64,000 nucleotides of DNA from Zingiber officinale (lineage: Eukaryota > Streptophyta > Magnoliopsida > Zingiberales > Zingiberaceae): positions 116,417,794 to 116,481,793 of the forward strand of contig NC_055991.1 of NCBI RefSeq assembly GCF_018446385.1, in the 5' to 3' direction. Of this stretch, positions 31,464-44,000 are shown piece after piece. The position numbers were made by a program, and so were the translations under genes. Within the stretch, counting starts at the first letter, position 1; every line of letters begins with the position of its first letter. The notes under the pieces were generated by a model. The model ran no database searches, was not told the DNA's origin, and saw nothing but the letters and a program-made list of their open reading frames with translations.

Positions 31464-34400
31464 TGTTGGTTGGTCCTAGGAAGATTGTACCGATTCCACT
31501 ATACAAAAATTTTGTACAAATGTCGAACCTTTCCTAAACAACCTATTGTGTTCTTTAGAAGTTAAATTAGGAATCGCAAACGGAACTTAACATTATTGAT
31601 TCCAAATTTAACTTATCTGTTCTTAATGGTTTAGACTTGGATCGCAAGCGGAACTTAACACTATTGATCCAAATCAACCTATGTTACAAATTCAATTAAA
31701 TATCTATTTCGAAAATCAGTTCCCAGGACAAACATGGCGAGGCACATGGCCTTCTTGGGTATGGGAGCATCCACCACTACTTTGACAAAACCTTTTAACG
31801 AAATTAAATATTTAATTTCCTAAAATAACATTAGATTTAACCAAAAAGATCAATCGAATCACAAATTCGAAAAATAAAAAACCACAAACATGAATTACAA
31901 ATTCGAAAAACTAGAATCTAATGCCTCTTGTGTTTGGAATTCTTACAAAGAAAAATAACTAGCATGATGCGGAAAACAATTACTAGTTATACCTTTTCTT
32001 TGTATGCTAATAACCTCGAGATCTTCTGCCGTATTCCTCGCCTCGCCTTGGACGTCATGTGGGCAACGATCCTCCAAGATGAACACCACCCAAAAGCCTT
32101 CTTCCTCCTTCTCTAAAATCTGGCCACCGCCACAAGAGAACAAAAGAGAGCAAGAGGGAAAAGAGAGGGAGAGGGTCGGCCACAAGAGAAAGCACCAATT
32201 TGAGAATAAGAATTGATAAATCATGAGGCCTCTCCTCCCCTTCTTTTATATTACTTGCCCAAGGCAAATAAGGAATGATTTTTTTACAAAAAATTAAAAT
32301 CATCCTCTTGTTTTTCCTTTTCCCTTTTGAATTTTTTATTTTCTTTCCTCTTGATTGATTCAATCATCAATGATGGATTGATTGGCTGGCCCCTTGCTTG
32401 GGCACCAAGAAAGGGTGGTCAGCCACATCATCAAGGAGAAAAATAATTTTTATAAAATTTTATAAAAGAAGAAATTCTCTTATAAAATTTTACAAGCTCT
32501 TTTTCCTATTGTGGAAGTTAAAAAAAGGAAAGTTTAAAAAATTTAAAACCAAGTTTAAAATTTAAAACTTCTCTTCTAAAATTTCCTTTTTTAACATGTT
32601 TACAAAAATAGAAAGTTTCAAATTTAAAACTTATCTTCCTTTTTTCTAAAAACCATGAGGATGGTTAAAAAAAGAAAAATTTTCAAACTTTTAAACTTTC
32701 TTTTAAACCATGTGGCCTAATTCAAATAAGGAAAGTTTTTAATTTTAAAATCTCTCTTTTAAAACTTATAGATTTCTACAAAGAGAAGATTTTAAAAATT
32801 CAAAATACCCCTCCTATTTGAATTTATTATGGTCGGACCCTCTTTGCTTGGACAACAAGCAAAGGGTCGGCCCCTTTGAGAAGGAATTGGTCGGCCCCTA
32901 TGGCTTGGTCACCAAGCCATCAGTCGGCCCCCTCTTGGACATCAAGAAGGGTTTTTCATGAGTGGACTTGAGGCATTAATGAGGCTGCGACATGGACCTA
33001 GAGGAGAAATTAGTTTTGGCCTTCCGATGAGCTTGAGTATCCCGTGTTCACCCCGAACACACAACTCAAGTTCATCAACAATAACTCATTCCACTAGAGA
33101 GTTATTATTGCACTACCGCACCAATCCCAAATTACCTTATGGGTTCCTTCTTATCCTGAGTGTGTTAGTCTTCCTGTGTTTAAGATATCGAATGTCCATT
33201 AATTTAATTGAGTTACTGACAACTCACTTTAATTAATGTCTTAGTCCAAGAGTAGTACCACTCAACCTTATTGTCATGTCGGACTAAATCCACCTGCAGG
33301 GTTTAACATGACAATCCTGTTGGAGTGTATACTGAAAGCCTAAGCTTTGTAAACATTCATTATGAATAAAGAATTACATTTGGTCAAATTGTCTACATTT
33401 GTTTGTAGTTGTTCATATAATTTATATTGTAGATAACATAGTATGTGGTGTCACATGCAGAAGATGATGCTATCAGTACCTTATAAATTATAAACAGTAG
33501 CTCACGACTAAAATGGAAAGGAACAAACCATTAGAAGGTCGTAGTGTAATTAGGTATTAGTTTATCTTGACTATATAATTACACTAGTACACTCAGAGTG
33601 TATTGAGTAGGACCATTAGAGGTTGTTTCTTTTATACTGACTTTGTAAAGGAACAAAGACCTCAGTTATTATGGAAGTGTGTGCTCTTAATCCTAATATA
33701 ATAACAAGCACATATGTTTGATATTTATTTATTTAATTTATCAATGGGTGAGATTTAGTTCGATGAATCAATAAACCCGATAAGTTGGGAAATGGTATCA
33801 CTTATAGTGTGTGTTGTTGATTATAGAAGGAAACTGTGTCCTAGAGATACTAGGTTGATAATGTCCTCAAGAGGAGCTCATAAAGATTGTCATGTTAAAC
33901 CCGGCAGTGGACTTAGTCCGACATGATAATAAGGTTGAGTGGTACTACTCTTGGACTTAGATATTAATTAAATGAGTTGTCAGTAACTCACTTAATTAGT
34001 GGACATTCGATATCTTAAACACAGGGAGACTAACACACTCATAATAAGAAGGAGCCCAAAAATGTAATTTGGGATTGGTGCGGTAGTTCAATGATAGTTC
34101 TCTAGTGGAATGAATTATCATTGATAAAATTAAGTTGTGTGTTCGGGGCGAACACGGGATGCTTAATTTTATCGGGAGACCAAAACCAATTCCTCCTCTC
34201 GGTCCCTATCGTAGCCTCTTATTTATAGAGTTCAATACCCACCTATACCCACCTTTTATACCCACCCAATAGGGGCCGGCCAAGCTAGCTTGGGAACAAG
34301 CTAGGGCCGGCCTAGGTATAATATTGGGTGGCCGGCCCTAGCTTGAACCCAAGCTAGTGGGGGCCGGCCAAATTAAATTAAAAAGAGATTTTAATTTTAG

Positions 34401-36306
34401 TTTTTATTATGTGGAAGAAATAATTTATTAAAGAGAATTAAAATTAAAATATCTCTCTTGTAAAAGATCTACAAAAGATTAAAGAAAGAGATTAGATCTC
34501 TTTCCTTATTTGTAGATTGGTGAGTTATTTTATTTTCTCTTTAAAAATTATTCACATGTTATAAAATTAAAATTATAGAAATTTCCTTTTATCAACCATG
34601 AAGAGATTTTTAAAGAGAAATTTTATTTTTTAAAATTTCCGGAAACAAATTAGGAAGTTTTAATTGTTGATTGAAACTTGTCCAATTTGTTCTCCAATGA
34701 TGTGGCCGACCAATGAAGATTTAATTGGGAAATTTTATTTTATTCTTCTCAATTAAATCATGTCAAGGAAATTGAAGAAATTTTATTGTAATTAAATTTC
34801 CTAATTTGCCTAGGCCAAGGAATATAAAAGAAGGGGTGAGGGTGCCTTCATGAGACACAACATCTATTATTTCTCTCCCTCTTTTGTTCCTTGGTGTGGC
34901 CAGTCATCCTCTCCCTCTCTTCCTCTTGTGGTGGCCGAACCCTTCTCTTCCATTGGAGCTCTTGTGGTGGCCGGATACTACTCGGAGAAGAAGAAGAAGA
35001 AGGAGAGAAAGCTAGCATCTCTTGGAGCTTGGTTAGTGTTTTGATTTTCTTCCTTGGTGAAGCTTCCTCTTTGTTGGCCGAACCTAGCTAGGAGGAGAAG
35101 AAGGTGATTGGTGGTTTTTCGTCTCGGAAGATCGTTGTCCACACAACGTCCGAGGTTAGAAGAGGAATACGGTAGAAGATCAAGAGGTTTTTCTACAAGG
35201 TATAACTAGTAATTTTTCTTTCCGCATCATGCTAGTTATTTATGGAAATAATACCAAATACAAGAGGCTTACGTTCTAGAATTTCGAATATGTTTTTCGA
35301 TGTTGTGTTCTTTTGTTTTTTTCTTTTCCTTGTGATTTGATTGTTCTCTTTGGTTAACCTAAAGTTATTTTAGGAAATTAAATATTAGATTTCTATATAA
35401 GGTTTTGTCTAGTCGGTGGTGGTTGCTCCCATATCCAAGAAGGCCATGTGCCTCGCCACGTCAGTACTGGGAACCAATTATGGAAATTAATATTTAATGG
35501 AATTAATAACTTAAGGAGACTTGGGTCGAACGTGTTAAGTTCCGCAGGAGATCCAAGTCAAAACCTAAAAGAACAAATAGATTAAGTTTTGGATCAAACG
35601 TGTTAAGTTCCGCAGGCGATCCAAAATTTAATTTAAAAGAACACATGGTAGCTAGGAAAAGGTTCAGACCTTTGTACAAAATTTTTGTACAGTGAAACCT
35701 ATAGGTTTTCCGAGTAGCAACCAACAAATCCTTATGAGCTCCTCTTGGGGACATTCTCAACCTAGATTACTAGGACACAGTTTCCTTCTATAATCAACAA
35801 CACACACTATAAGTAATATCATTTCCCAACTTATCGGGCCTATTGATTTATCGAGCTAAATCTCATCCTTTGATAAGTTAAAGAAATAAATACTAAATAT
35901 ATATGCTTGTTATTATATTAGGATTAAGAGCACACACTTCCATAATAACTAAGGTCTAGTTCTTTTATTAAGTCAGTATAAAAAGAACTTACCTAAAATG
36001 GTCCTACTCAATACACTTAGAGTATACTAGTGTAATTTATTAGTCAAGATAAACTAATACATAATTACACTACGACTATTCCAATGGTTTGTTCCATTCC
36101 ATCTTAGCCATGAGCAACTGTTTATAATTTATAAAGAATTGATAACATGATCTTCTGTTTGTGACACCACACACCATGTTATCTACAATATAAATCAATT
36201 GAACAACTACACTTAACAAATACAATGTAGACTTTTGATCAATGTGATTCTTTTATTTCAAAAATAAATGTTTACAAAAGCTAGACTTTTAGTATACACT
36301 TTAATA
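31464..36306 (-). mobile_element. Solo-LTR-like unit 'E', interrupted by F
   Basis: On the minus strand the unit reads TATTAAAGTGTATACTAAAAG ... ACCAACCAACA. Its two parts (31464-33317 and 35732-36306) add up to about 2.43 kb. Flanks GTTGG (31459-31463) and ATTGG (36307-36311) are a TSD with one change. There is no coding region, primer site or polypurine tract, so it is either a solo LTR or a short non-coding element. Same family as F and G. Confidence 0.8.
33318..35726 (+). mobile_element. Solo-LTR-like unit 'F', inserted in E in opposite orientation
   Basis: 2,409 bases, TGTTGGAGTGTATACTGAAAG ... GTAGCAACCAACA, with perfect AATCC TSDs (33313-33317 and 35727-35731). It holds a likely TATA box TATAAAAG near 34823 and a repeat of CTCTTGTGGTGGCCG. 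No ORF longer than 90 codons is convincing. Its ends TG...CA and 5-bp TSD fit an LTR left after recombination. Confidence 0.85.
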
Positions 36307-37035
36307 ATTGGTCGTGAGAGCATGCTCGCTTATAACTCGCACTGAGGCGAGAGTCTGGAAGCGTGAGAGCATGATCACTTATAACTCGCACTAGGGCGAG
36401 AGTCTGGAGCCCGGCCGGGAGGTCGTTGGTCACGAGAGCATGCTCGCTTATAACTCGCACTCGGGCGAGAGCCTGGAATCTCGATCGGGAGGTAGTTGGT
36501 CGTGAGAGCATGCTCGCTTATAACTCACACTCAGGCGAGAGTCTGGAAGCGTGAGAGCATGCTTACTTATAACTTGCACTTAGGTGAGAGTCTGGAGCTC
36601 GATCGGGAGGTCGTTGGTCGCGAGAACATGCTCGCTTATAACTTGCACTGGGGCAAGAGTCTGAAATCTTGATCGGGAGGTCGTTGGTCGCAAGAGCATG
36701 CTCGCTTATAACTCAAACTAAGGTGAGAGTCCGGAGCTCGACCGGGAGGTCGTTGGTCGCGAGAGCATGCTCGCTTATAACTTGCACTGGGCCGAGAGTC
36801 TGGAAGTGTGAGAGCATGCTCACTTATAACTCGCACTGAGACAAGAGTCTGGAGCCCGACCGGGAGGTCGTTGGTCGCGAGAGCATGCTCGCTTATAACT
36901 CACACTAGGGCAAGAGTATGGAAGCATGAGAGCATGCTCACTTATAACTCGCACTAGGGCGAGAGTCTGGAGGCGTGAGAGCATGCTCACTTATAACTTA
37001 CTTTGGGGCGAGAGTTTGGAGCCCGACCAGGAGGT
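36307..37035. repeat. GAGCATGCTC tandem repeats of element D, right block
   Basis: Continuation of 31120-31463 with about a dozen units. Each has the ten-base palindrome GAGCATGCTC (or a one-base variant) followed by GCTTATAACTCGCACT and GGGCGAGAGTCTGGA. The longer unit type adds GCCCGACCGGGAGGTCGTTG. Confidence 0.85.
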
Positions 37036-37109
37036 CGTTTGGCTTCTTGATCGAGAATTCCATCTAAAGGCCTACCCAAGCATTTAACATGCAGATCTAC
37101 CTAGGAATT

Positions 37110-37503
37110 ATGATATGAAGACCAAACTGGGAATTCTTCTCTTGATATCTGGCCTTACATTCTGATTTGGAGACTTGCTCAGGAATTCTGCTATGGAGAT
37201 CTTCTCATGAATCTTATTCTAGAGATCTGTCCAGGAATCCTGTTCTGAAGATTTGCCCAGGAATCCTATTCTAGAGATCTGCCCAAGAATTCTATTATGG
37301 GGATTTGCTCAGGAGTCCTGTTCTGGAGATCTGCCTAGGAATCTTGCTATGGAGATCTGCTCAGTAGTCATGTTCTGAAGATCTGTCCAGGAATCTTGCT
37401 ATGGAGATCTTCTCAGGAATCTTGTTCTGGAGATCTGTCCAGGAATCCCGTTCTGGAGATCTGCCCAGGAATCCTGTTCTGAAGATCTGCACAGGAATCT
37501 TGA
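37110..37503. repeat. 26-base tandem repeats of element D
   Basis: Roughly fourteen degenerate units of GGAGATCTGCCCAGGAATCC plus TGTTCT; each carries the AGATCT palindrome. Confidence 0.8.
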
Positions 37504-38123
37504 TTTGGCTGGTAGCACTTGTGACTTAACAGGATATGGGATAAGGGATTTAGCTCAATATTCTTGCAATCACACAGTACATTTCGTAAGGTTTTTAATT
37601 AAATTTAAACTTTACTCTGGTTCCAAGGAAATGCAGAGGCGTCGAATTACGATCAGCTTTCCCGCCGCCATCCTCTACAATTCCCGAGGCTCTTGCATGG
37701 ACTCTTCGATTCATAGGCATGGTCTTCATGAAGCAAGGTCCACCTTCTCGCATATCCTCTCCCATGATTTTCCCATCACATCCATCATAAATGCCATTTC
37801 CTAGGGGGTTGACACATCTCCCGCAACCTTAACTCTTCATAATGTATGACGCATGCTTTACCCGCACGCTTCCCCAAATCACTTCTGTTCCTTGATCTGA
37901 CGGCTAACGTGTGTTGCACTGTTTCATTTGTCTGGCTCAGTCTTTGATGTGCCCTAAGGTTTTGATTTATAAACCCTGAAGGCAGTCGCCATCTCTCCTC
38001 GTTGCTTCCTCTTCCTCCGATTCTTCATCATTACTTCGCTCTTGACTGCCTGCCTTCTTCTTCTTGCTTCTCCATTGTAAGTACTTTTCCTCTTTTGTTC
38101 GCCTTCCCCTTTCTATTTCTACA

Positions 38124-38960
38124 ATGACTAGCGAGAGAGAGAGAGATGCCTTGGTACTCATCTTTCTTTCTAATTTAGATAAAAGTGACCTTGAGTCGAT
38201 CTGTGTTAGCCTGAAGCTCCCTGACACTTCCCCCAGGTCCCCATGACCATCCTTCTTCCCCTCCTTCAGGATTTGTGACTTTTTTTAAAGACCAGCTCCT
38301 AAGTGGTCTTTGTTTTCCTATTCATCTATTTTTTACATCTTTGAGTCAATATTTTGGTATCCCCCTATCTTAGTTTGCTCCTAATACCTTCCGTGCTATG
38401 TGCAGAATGGTGATTTTATGCCATCTATATAAAATTCCTATAACCCCGCAACTCTTCCATCACTTCTACACCCTTAAATGCTCTGAACCAGGTGTTTTTA
38501 TGGTCCAATCTAGGATAGGCTATAAGTTTTTTGCGGATATGCCCTCTTCCAATAAGGGATGGAAGTCCCTCTTTTTCTATATACAACTGTCTGAGCCCAT
38601 CACTTGGCCTGCCTAATGGAGGTACAATCTTCCTTCCTCCTCCAAATTACGGGAGCATCAACATCAGCCTAACTGCATCCCCTCCTCCAAAAAGCTAGAA
38701 AGCGTTCAACTCCAACTCTCGGTGATAATGCGAGAGGGCCTCCTACATGCTTTTGGGCTCAGCCCTATCCCTGCGTCAATATGCGCTCCTTTTGGTAAGA
38801 TCTCCTCTCTTCTATTCCACATCTTCGCTAACTAAGATATTTCCTTGTGGTTTTGCAGAAGCCGCTATGTTTTGCACCTTCTCGGTTGACTCTTCTAAGC
38901 TGCCCAATGCTGCTTTGAAGGAGCTAGGAGCAGAACTCCTAAGAACTTTGAAGAAGGGTA
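38124..38960 (+). pseudogene. Antisense ORF of element D, gypsy-type 'transposase' domain, with intron
   Basis: Opposite to pol. First exon MTSERERDALVLIFLSNLDK (38124-38246, shifted at its end). A second exon after a CTTCAG acceptor (about 38269) reads GFVTFFKDQLLSGLCFPIHL ... ILCHLYKIPITPQLFHHFY ... SEPGVFMVQSR ... DMPSSNKGWKSLFF. This is the signature of the 'putative gypsy type transposon' domain (Pfam PF04195), found in antisense genes of Tat elements. A donor GTAAGA near 38795 and acceptor TTTTGCAG ending 38858 bound an intron, and a third exon ends LLRTLKKG near 38955. Two stops (near 38370 and 38614) inactivate it. The third exon runs straight into truncated RT. Confidence 0.7.
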
Positions 38961-38969
38961 AGGCTTGAT

Positions 38970-39945
38970 CTAATGACCGGGATATAAATCTGGACAGCGT
39001 CGTTATCCGGCCTACTAGCTTCTGAGCTTCTTTCAGATTCTGAGGAGCCTTCATGTCTTGGAGTGCTCGCACTTTCTCAGGGTTGGCCTCAATTCCTCGC
39101 TTAGTAATGAGATATCCCAAAAACTTTCCTCCCCGAGCCCCAAATAGGCACTTTAATGGATTCAGCTTTAACCTATATTGCCGTAATGTGCTATAGGTCT
39201 CTTCAACATCAATAATCAGATGAACTGCTAGGGTGGACTTTATAAGTATGTCATCCATATAAACCTCCACATTATGGCCTATCTGCTCTTTGAATATCTT
39301 ATCCATCATCCTTTGATAAGTTGCTCATGCATTTCTTAGTCCAAAGGGCATGACAATATAATAGAAAGTGTCATCGGCTGTGATGAAACTGACCTTCTCT
39401 TGATCCTCCCGTGCTAGAGGGATTTGATGATAACCTTGGTAGGCGTCCAACATGAAAATCCTTTCGTACCCCAAAGTTGAGTCCATCATTTGATCGATCC
39501 TAGGGAGCGGATAGCAATCCTTGGGGCTAGCGCGATTGAGATCGTGGAAGTCGATGCAGACCCTCCACTTATTATTGGGCTTAGAAACTAAGACCACATT
39601 AGAGAGCCAAGATGGGAACTGTATCTCTCTAACGTGGCCTGCTTTCCTGAGCTGCTCCACCTCAACTTGGATGATCTTATTTTGCTCGGCTGAGAAATTC
39701 CTCTTTTTCTGCTTAACTAGTCGGGCGTTAGGTAGCAAATGCAACTTATGCTCGGCCACCTCGGGCTTGACTCCGGGTAGCTCCTCAAGAGACCAAGCAA
39801 AGACGTCCTTGTTGCGAATCAAACACTGGACCAAGTCTGCCTTAATCTCCGTGGGCAAATCGCTGGATATACAGGTGAGACTTTCAAGCTGCTCAGGATA
39901 CAGTTGAACTTCTTCCCAGGGAAGGGGTTCCTCCTCTATAGACAA
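38970..39945 (-). pseudogene. RT of element D, truncated
   Basis: Minus strand from 39945: PWEEVQLYPEQLESL, VCIDFHDLNRASPKDCYPLP, MPFGLRNA, then TGA (near 39322) at a glycine codon, then MMDKIFKEQIGHNVEVYMDD (catalytic YMDD followed by ILIKS), FLGYLITKRGIEANPEKV, FISRSLDQALPFFKVL. After FKVLRSS similarity ends where the antisense exon begins. The frame is the same as that of protease and gag. Confidence 0.87.
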
Positions 39946-39987
39946 AGGTTCCTCTTGGATGACGTGAACCCTTCCGTCCTGAGTTCT

Positions 39988-40596
39988 CTAGGCTTTGCGA
40001 GCCTCCACCTTCACCATGTCTACGTAGCACCTTTGGGAGACCAATTGTTCTCCTCTTACTTCCCCGACCTGGTCGCCTACCAGAAATTTGATCTTTTGGT
40101 GGAAAGTGGAGACAGCTGCCCGGAACTCATGTAACGCCGATTTCCCCAAGATGACATTATAGGAGGATGGTGAATTTACGACGATGAAGGTGCTCCTCCT
40201 TGTCTGCACCAGGGGTTCAGTACCCAGAGATATCACCAGCTTGATTTGACCCATAGGGCATACTTCATTGCTGGTGAAACCGTATAATGAAGTGACCACA
40301 GGCTGAAGCTCGCATGCGTCAATCTGCATGCTCTCAAATGCGCTTCTAAACAGCACGTTGACAGAGCTCCTGGTATCTACGAAAACTCTGGCTACGCGAC
40401 TATTGGCTATGACAGCCTTAATTATGAGAGCATCGTCATGAGGAAGCTCTAGCCCCTTCAGATCTTGTGGCCCAAAACTGATTACAGGTATGACCGCCTG
40501 CTCCCGACTACATCCCACAGCATGCACCTCCAGACGGCGCTCATGGGATTTTCGTGCCCTAGTAGAATCCCCATCTGTGGGCCCCCCAAAGATCAT
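39988..40596 (-). pseudogene. Aspartic protease of element D
   Basis: Minus strand, same frame as RT. The flap-loop region reads ARVFVDTRSSVNVLF: the catalytic DTG has become DTR through AGG at 40369-40371. Other family marks are GPQDLKGLELPHDDALII and SSYNVILGKSALHEFRA. It would cleave Gag-Pol; the Gly-to-Arg change should abolish activity. Confidence 0.85.
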
Positions 40597-40821
40597 GCCG
40601 ATCTCCCAGACAGCCGTGTTGCCCCAGTTTTCTGCCTCCCGGGCTTCCCTAGGCGTCTGGTCATGACCGGGTTGCTGATTCCCCTATCTGGCAAGATCGG
40701 CCTAAAGGCGGCTAGATTGACCTACTCCATCCCTGACCTGTTAGCTGACTATTATTCTTTGTTGAGTCCTAGGTGCGATTTCGAGAGGAGGTAGACCCAT
40801 CTCTGCGGCCCGCCTAGAGTC

Positions 40822-41967
40822 TCAGGCGAACTGAAAGCAATCACTAGTAGCATGAGTGTGGGATCGATGGTATGTGCAGTAGCGGGGTCCCCACAGACCA
40901 GGCCTTGGGGCTAGTACAACTGCTACACGTAGAATCGGTCGGGCCTCTAGACCAGGATCGAAGGGTGGTCGGTCGTCCCAAGTACGTGGAAGGGGCTGGG
41001 CTGGCGGTTGTGGCGGCTTCTTTTCCGGTTTGTTGGTGGGAGTAAACTTCTTGTTTGCTTTCCGCCGAGAAGCTTGAGCCTCTTCCATGTTGATATAGCT
41101 GGCTGTCTTTCCCAGCATCTCGTCGAAGTTTTTCATGGGATCTCGAATGAGGTCCCGGAGGAACTCTCCTTCTACCAGTCCGTGCGAGAAAGTGCTCATC
41201 AATATTTCGAAGGTGACTGAGGGAACGTCTTGAACCACCTAATTAAAGTGCTTGATATAGCTTCGCAAGGGCTCGATTGACCCTTGCTTGAGCACAAAGA
41301 GACAATGATTCATTCTTTGGTACTTCCTGCTATTAGTGAAGTGGCGCAGGAAGACTGTCTTGAAGTCATGGAAACAAGTGATGGACTCGTTCAGTAAACC
41401 ATCGAACCATTTTTGCGTCGATCCGGATAAAGTGTTAAGGAACACTCGGCACTTGATTACGTCACTATACTGATGCAACAGAGCAGCATTCCTAAACTTT
41501 CTGAGATGATCTTCCGGGTCTTGACTACCATCATATTCTCCTATGGCAGGAGGCTTGTATCCCTTAGGTAATTTTTCCCCGAGCACCCTTGTGGAGAAAG
41601 ACACTTGCTCCTCATGATCCACTCTAAGCTCTTCTCTGAGCACTGGGGTTTTACCCTTCTTAGAATTCCTGGGCGGGGAACTTTTCGCCTCTGAGGTCTG
41701 CGGTTGCTCTTTCTTATTATAGCCACTCGGGCCCTTACGATGGTAATTGAGGTCAGGCTCTCGATAGAAGGCCGAGAGAAACTTCTCGAGCTTCTTTCTT
41801 TTAGACCCTCTATCAGAGGCATGGGTCGACTCCTTAGAGATTGTCGACATCTTGTAAGGTCGAGAAGCGGTGGTCTGCTTCTCGGAGGCTGCCCGCCTCT
41901 TGGCTTCTTTGTACAGCTCATATTCTCTCGCCATCATAGTGACATTGATCCTACCAGCGTCCTCCAT
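40822..41967 (-). pseudogene. Gag of element D
   Basis: Minus strand. Residues near 41500 read FSTRVLGEKLPKGYKPPAIG, YDGSQDPEDHLRKFRNAALL, CRVFLNTLSGSTQKWFDGL and QRMNHCLFVLKQGSIEPLRS, the capsid region of Tat-type Gag. A TAA at 41239-41241 replaces a Gln codon after IKHFN, and the frame continues VVQDVPSVTFEILMSTFSHG to RTILRVAV-like sequence and a CX2H-type end (CTYHRSHTHATSDC). One nonsense codon separates the two ORFs of 242 and 138 residues. Confidence 0.85.
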
Positions 41968-41997
41968 ATTTATGCCCCGGAACAGGCGAAGAAGTTC

Positions 41998-42015
41998 CCA
42001 CAGACGACTCCAAAT
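41998..42015 (-). promoter_or_regulatory. Primer-binding region of element D
   Basis: On the minus strand ATTTGGAGTCGTCTGTGGG follows the 5' LTR end. It resembles the TTGGCGCCGTCTGTGGG start common in Tat elements, with two bases changed at the CpG-rich part. Confidence 0.6.
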
Positions 42016-42985
42016 TGATCCTATCCGAAGTCTGAGTTAGACGAAGGTCGGATAAAGTGTCTTAGCGTTGACGAGGACGAGATTGTGACGTTGCAGTCGC
42101 ACGAGCTTCAGAGAACATACCCACCCCCCCCCCCCGGTGGCCCAGCAGAACTGCTGGACCTGCGCCGGTGGTATCAAACGTCTGCACACACTCAGACAAA
42201 CATACGGAACGTTAGAAACCAAGAACCAGGGAAAAAGTCCCCGGAGCAGGCCCTCCGACGCTCAAGTCAGGTACTTTTTCCCTAGAAAAATAGTGTATGA
42301 AGGAAGAAGAAAAGTAGACAAGTGTACGAGTGAGCGTCCCTACGCAAAGGAGAGGACACCCCTTTTTATATGATAATACGTACCTTCTGGAGATTGACCC
42401 CTGTTAGAGGATGTCAGGTGTCAGGATTTGTTGAGTGGTGGAGGACACGTGGCTTTCTCCTATAGACTGGAGGAAGGTTCTACTGGAAGATGATCCCAAC
42501 CACTGGAATATTCCTTGACATACAGCAGATATTCTCTAACAAGTAGTTACGATTCCCTAACCTCTTGTCGCATAGTGCCTTCTATCCTACCCGGGTATGA
42601 TTGAAACAACCCTGGTCGGTCTGTTGAGTGCTGATGAACAGACTGGTCGGACCCCTTCTGCCGACTTTTATGATTCCAACCCTCCCAAGAGGGATAAGTT
42701 TGCTCACGTGGGTCAACCTGACCATCCCTGATGGGTAAAGCCAGGTCGGGTTTGGTTCTGACCAATCTTCTTGCCACGACCTTGGTTTCTCGATCGAGAG
42801 ATTCCTTCCCACCTTCAGACACAAGAAGGCCCCGAGTAGTCCCCCTACTGCCCCACCTCCTTGATTTCCGACTGCCACGTCCCTTGACTTCTGATTACCA
42901 CGTCTCTTGACTTCTAACTGTCATGTCCCTTGACTTCTGATTACCACATCCCTTTGACCAGACCCTACAATTATGCACCGTATCA
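42016..42985 (-). repeat. 5' LTR of element D
   Basis: 970 bases, termini as in the 3' LTR. It carries a run of twelve C at 42124-42135. Right flank TTTGT (42986-42990) is the TSD partner of 29144-29148. Confidence 0.85.
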
Positions 42986-43950
42986 TTTGTTTATATGCAG
43001 ATGACTTAATCTACACTGAAAATAGTACATCTATATTTGAAAATTTTTAAAAATCTATGATGAAAGAATTTGAAATGTTTGATCTTGGTATGATGTATTA
43101 TTTCCTTGATATTGAAGTGGTGCAAGCTTCTGTTGGAATTTTTATCTCTCAAAGAAGATATGTGTAAGAAATTCTGAATATATTTCAAATGAAAGATTAC
43201 AATCCTATAAATGCTCCTTTTGAGTTTGGAGTGAAGTTACATAAAGATATTGGAGGAAAGAAGGTTGATGCCACACTTTATAAACAGATAGTGGGGAGTT
43301 TAATGTATTTGACAATGACGAGACCTGATATTTTGCATGTTGTAAGTATGATTAGTAGATGCATGGATTATGCTACAGAAATGCATCTCTTAGCTACAAA
43401 GAGAATTTTTCGATACTTGTAAGGTACTAAAGAGTTTGGGTTGTTTTATAAAAAGGGAGAAAAGTCAGATCTATTTGGTTTTACAGACAATGATTATGCA
43501 GGCGATCTAGATGATCCAAAAAGTATATCTGGGTGTATTTTCATGTTGGGTACAGGAGTTATTTCATGGTCTTTGTAAAAATAATCAATCGTTACATTAT
43601 CATCCACGGAAGCTGAGTTTATTACTGCAACATCTTGTGCTTATCAAGCTATTTGGGTAAAGAAGATTCTTACAGAATTATATTTCAAAGAGGATGAACC
43701 TATTCATATTTATTATGACAATAGTTCGATAATAAAACTTTCTAAAAATCCAACGCTACATGGTCGAAGTAAACATATAGATGTGAGGTATCATTTCCTG
43801 AGAAATCTCACACATGATGAAATCATTAATCTTGTTTACTGCAGAAGCGAGGATCAAATTGTTGATATACTAACCAAGCCTCTCAAATTTGCTACATTGC
43901 AAAAGCTCAGAAAGCTACTTGGTGTTTCTACATGGAGTTTAAAAGTTTGA
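42986..43950 (+). pseudogene. RT C-terminal part and RNase H of element C
   Basis: Resumes the reading broken at 29148: CLYADDLIYTEN, FEMFDLGMMYYFLDIEV, NPINAPFEFGVKLHKD, VGSLMYLTMTRPDI, then RNase H (TDNDYAGDLDDPKSISG, LSSTEAEFITATSCAYQAIW, HIYYDNSSIIKLSKNPTLHG, SKHIDVRYHFLR) and the end VDILTKPLKFATLQKLRKLL. Nonsense codons occur near 43050, 43166, 43420 and 43578. Confidence 0.85.
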
Positions 43951-44000
43951 CTCTTTTTAAACTGATTATTACATTTGGAATATTGGTTTAAGGGAGGGAT

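Larger units (their letters stand above)
29149..42985 (-). mobile_element. Tat-type Ty3/gypsy element 'D' with antisense ORFs, hosting E and F
   Basis: Minus-strand element with LTRs at 42016-42985 (5') and 29149-30125 (3'), both with termini TGATACGG...GGATCA. Gag (40822-41967), protease (39988-40596) and RT (38970-39945) are in one frame on the minus strand. Two ORFs on the opposite strand lie between pol and the 3' LTR, as known for Tat/Grande elements. Without the E/F insertion it is about 9 kb. RNase H and integrase are missing: RT is joined near 38965 to the end of an antisense exon. Confidence 0.88.

Noticed and set aside
36307..37035. CRISPR-like look of evenly spaced repeats
   Set aside because: Units are tandem without unique spacers, inside a plant gypsy element.
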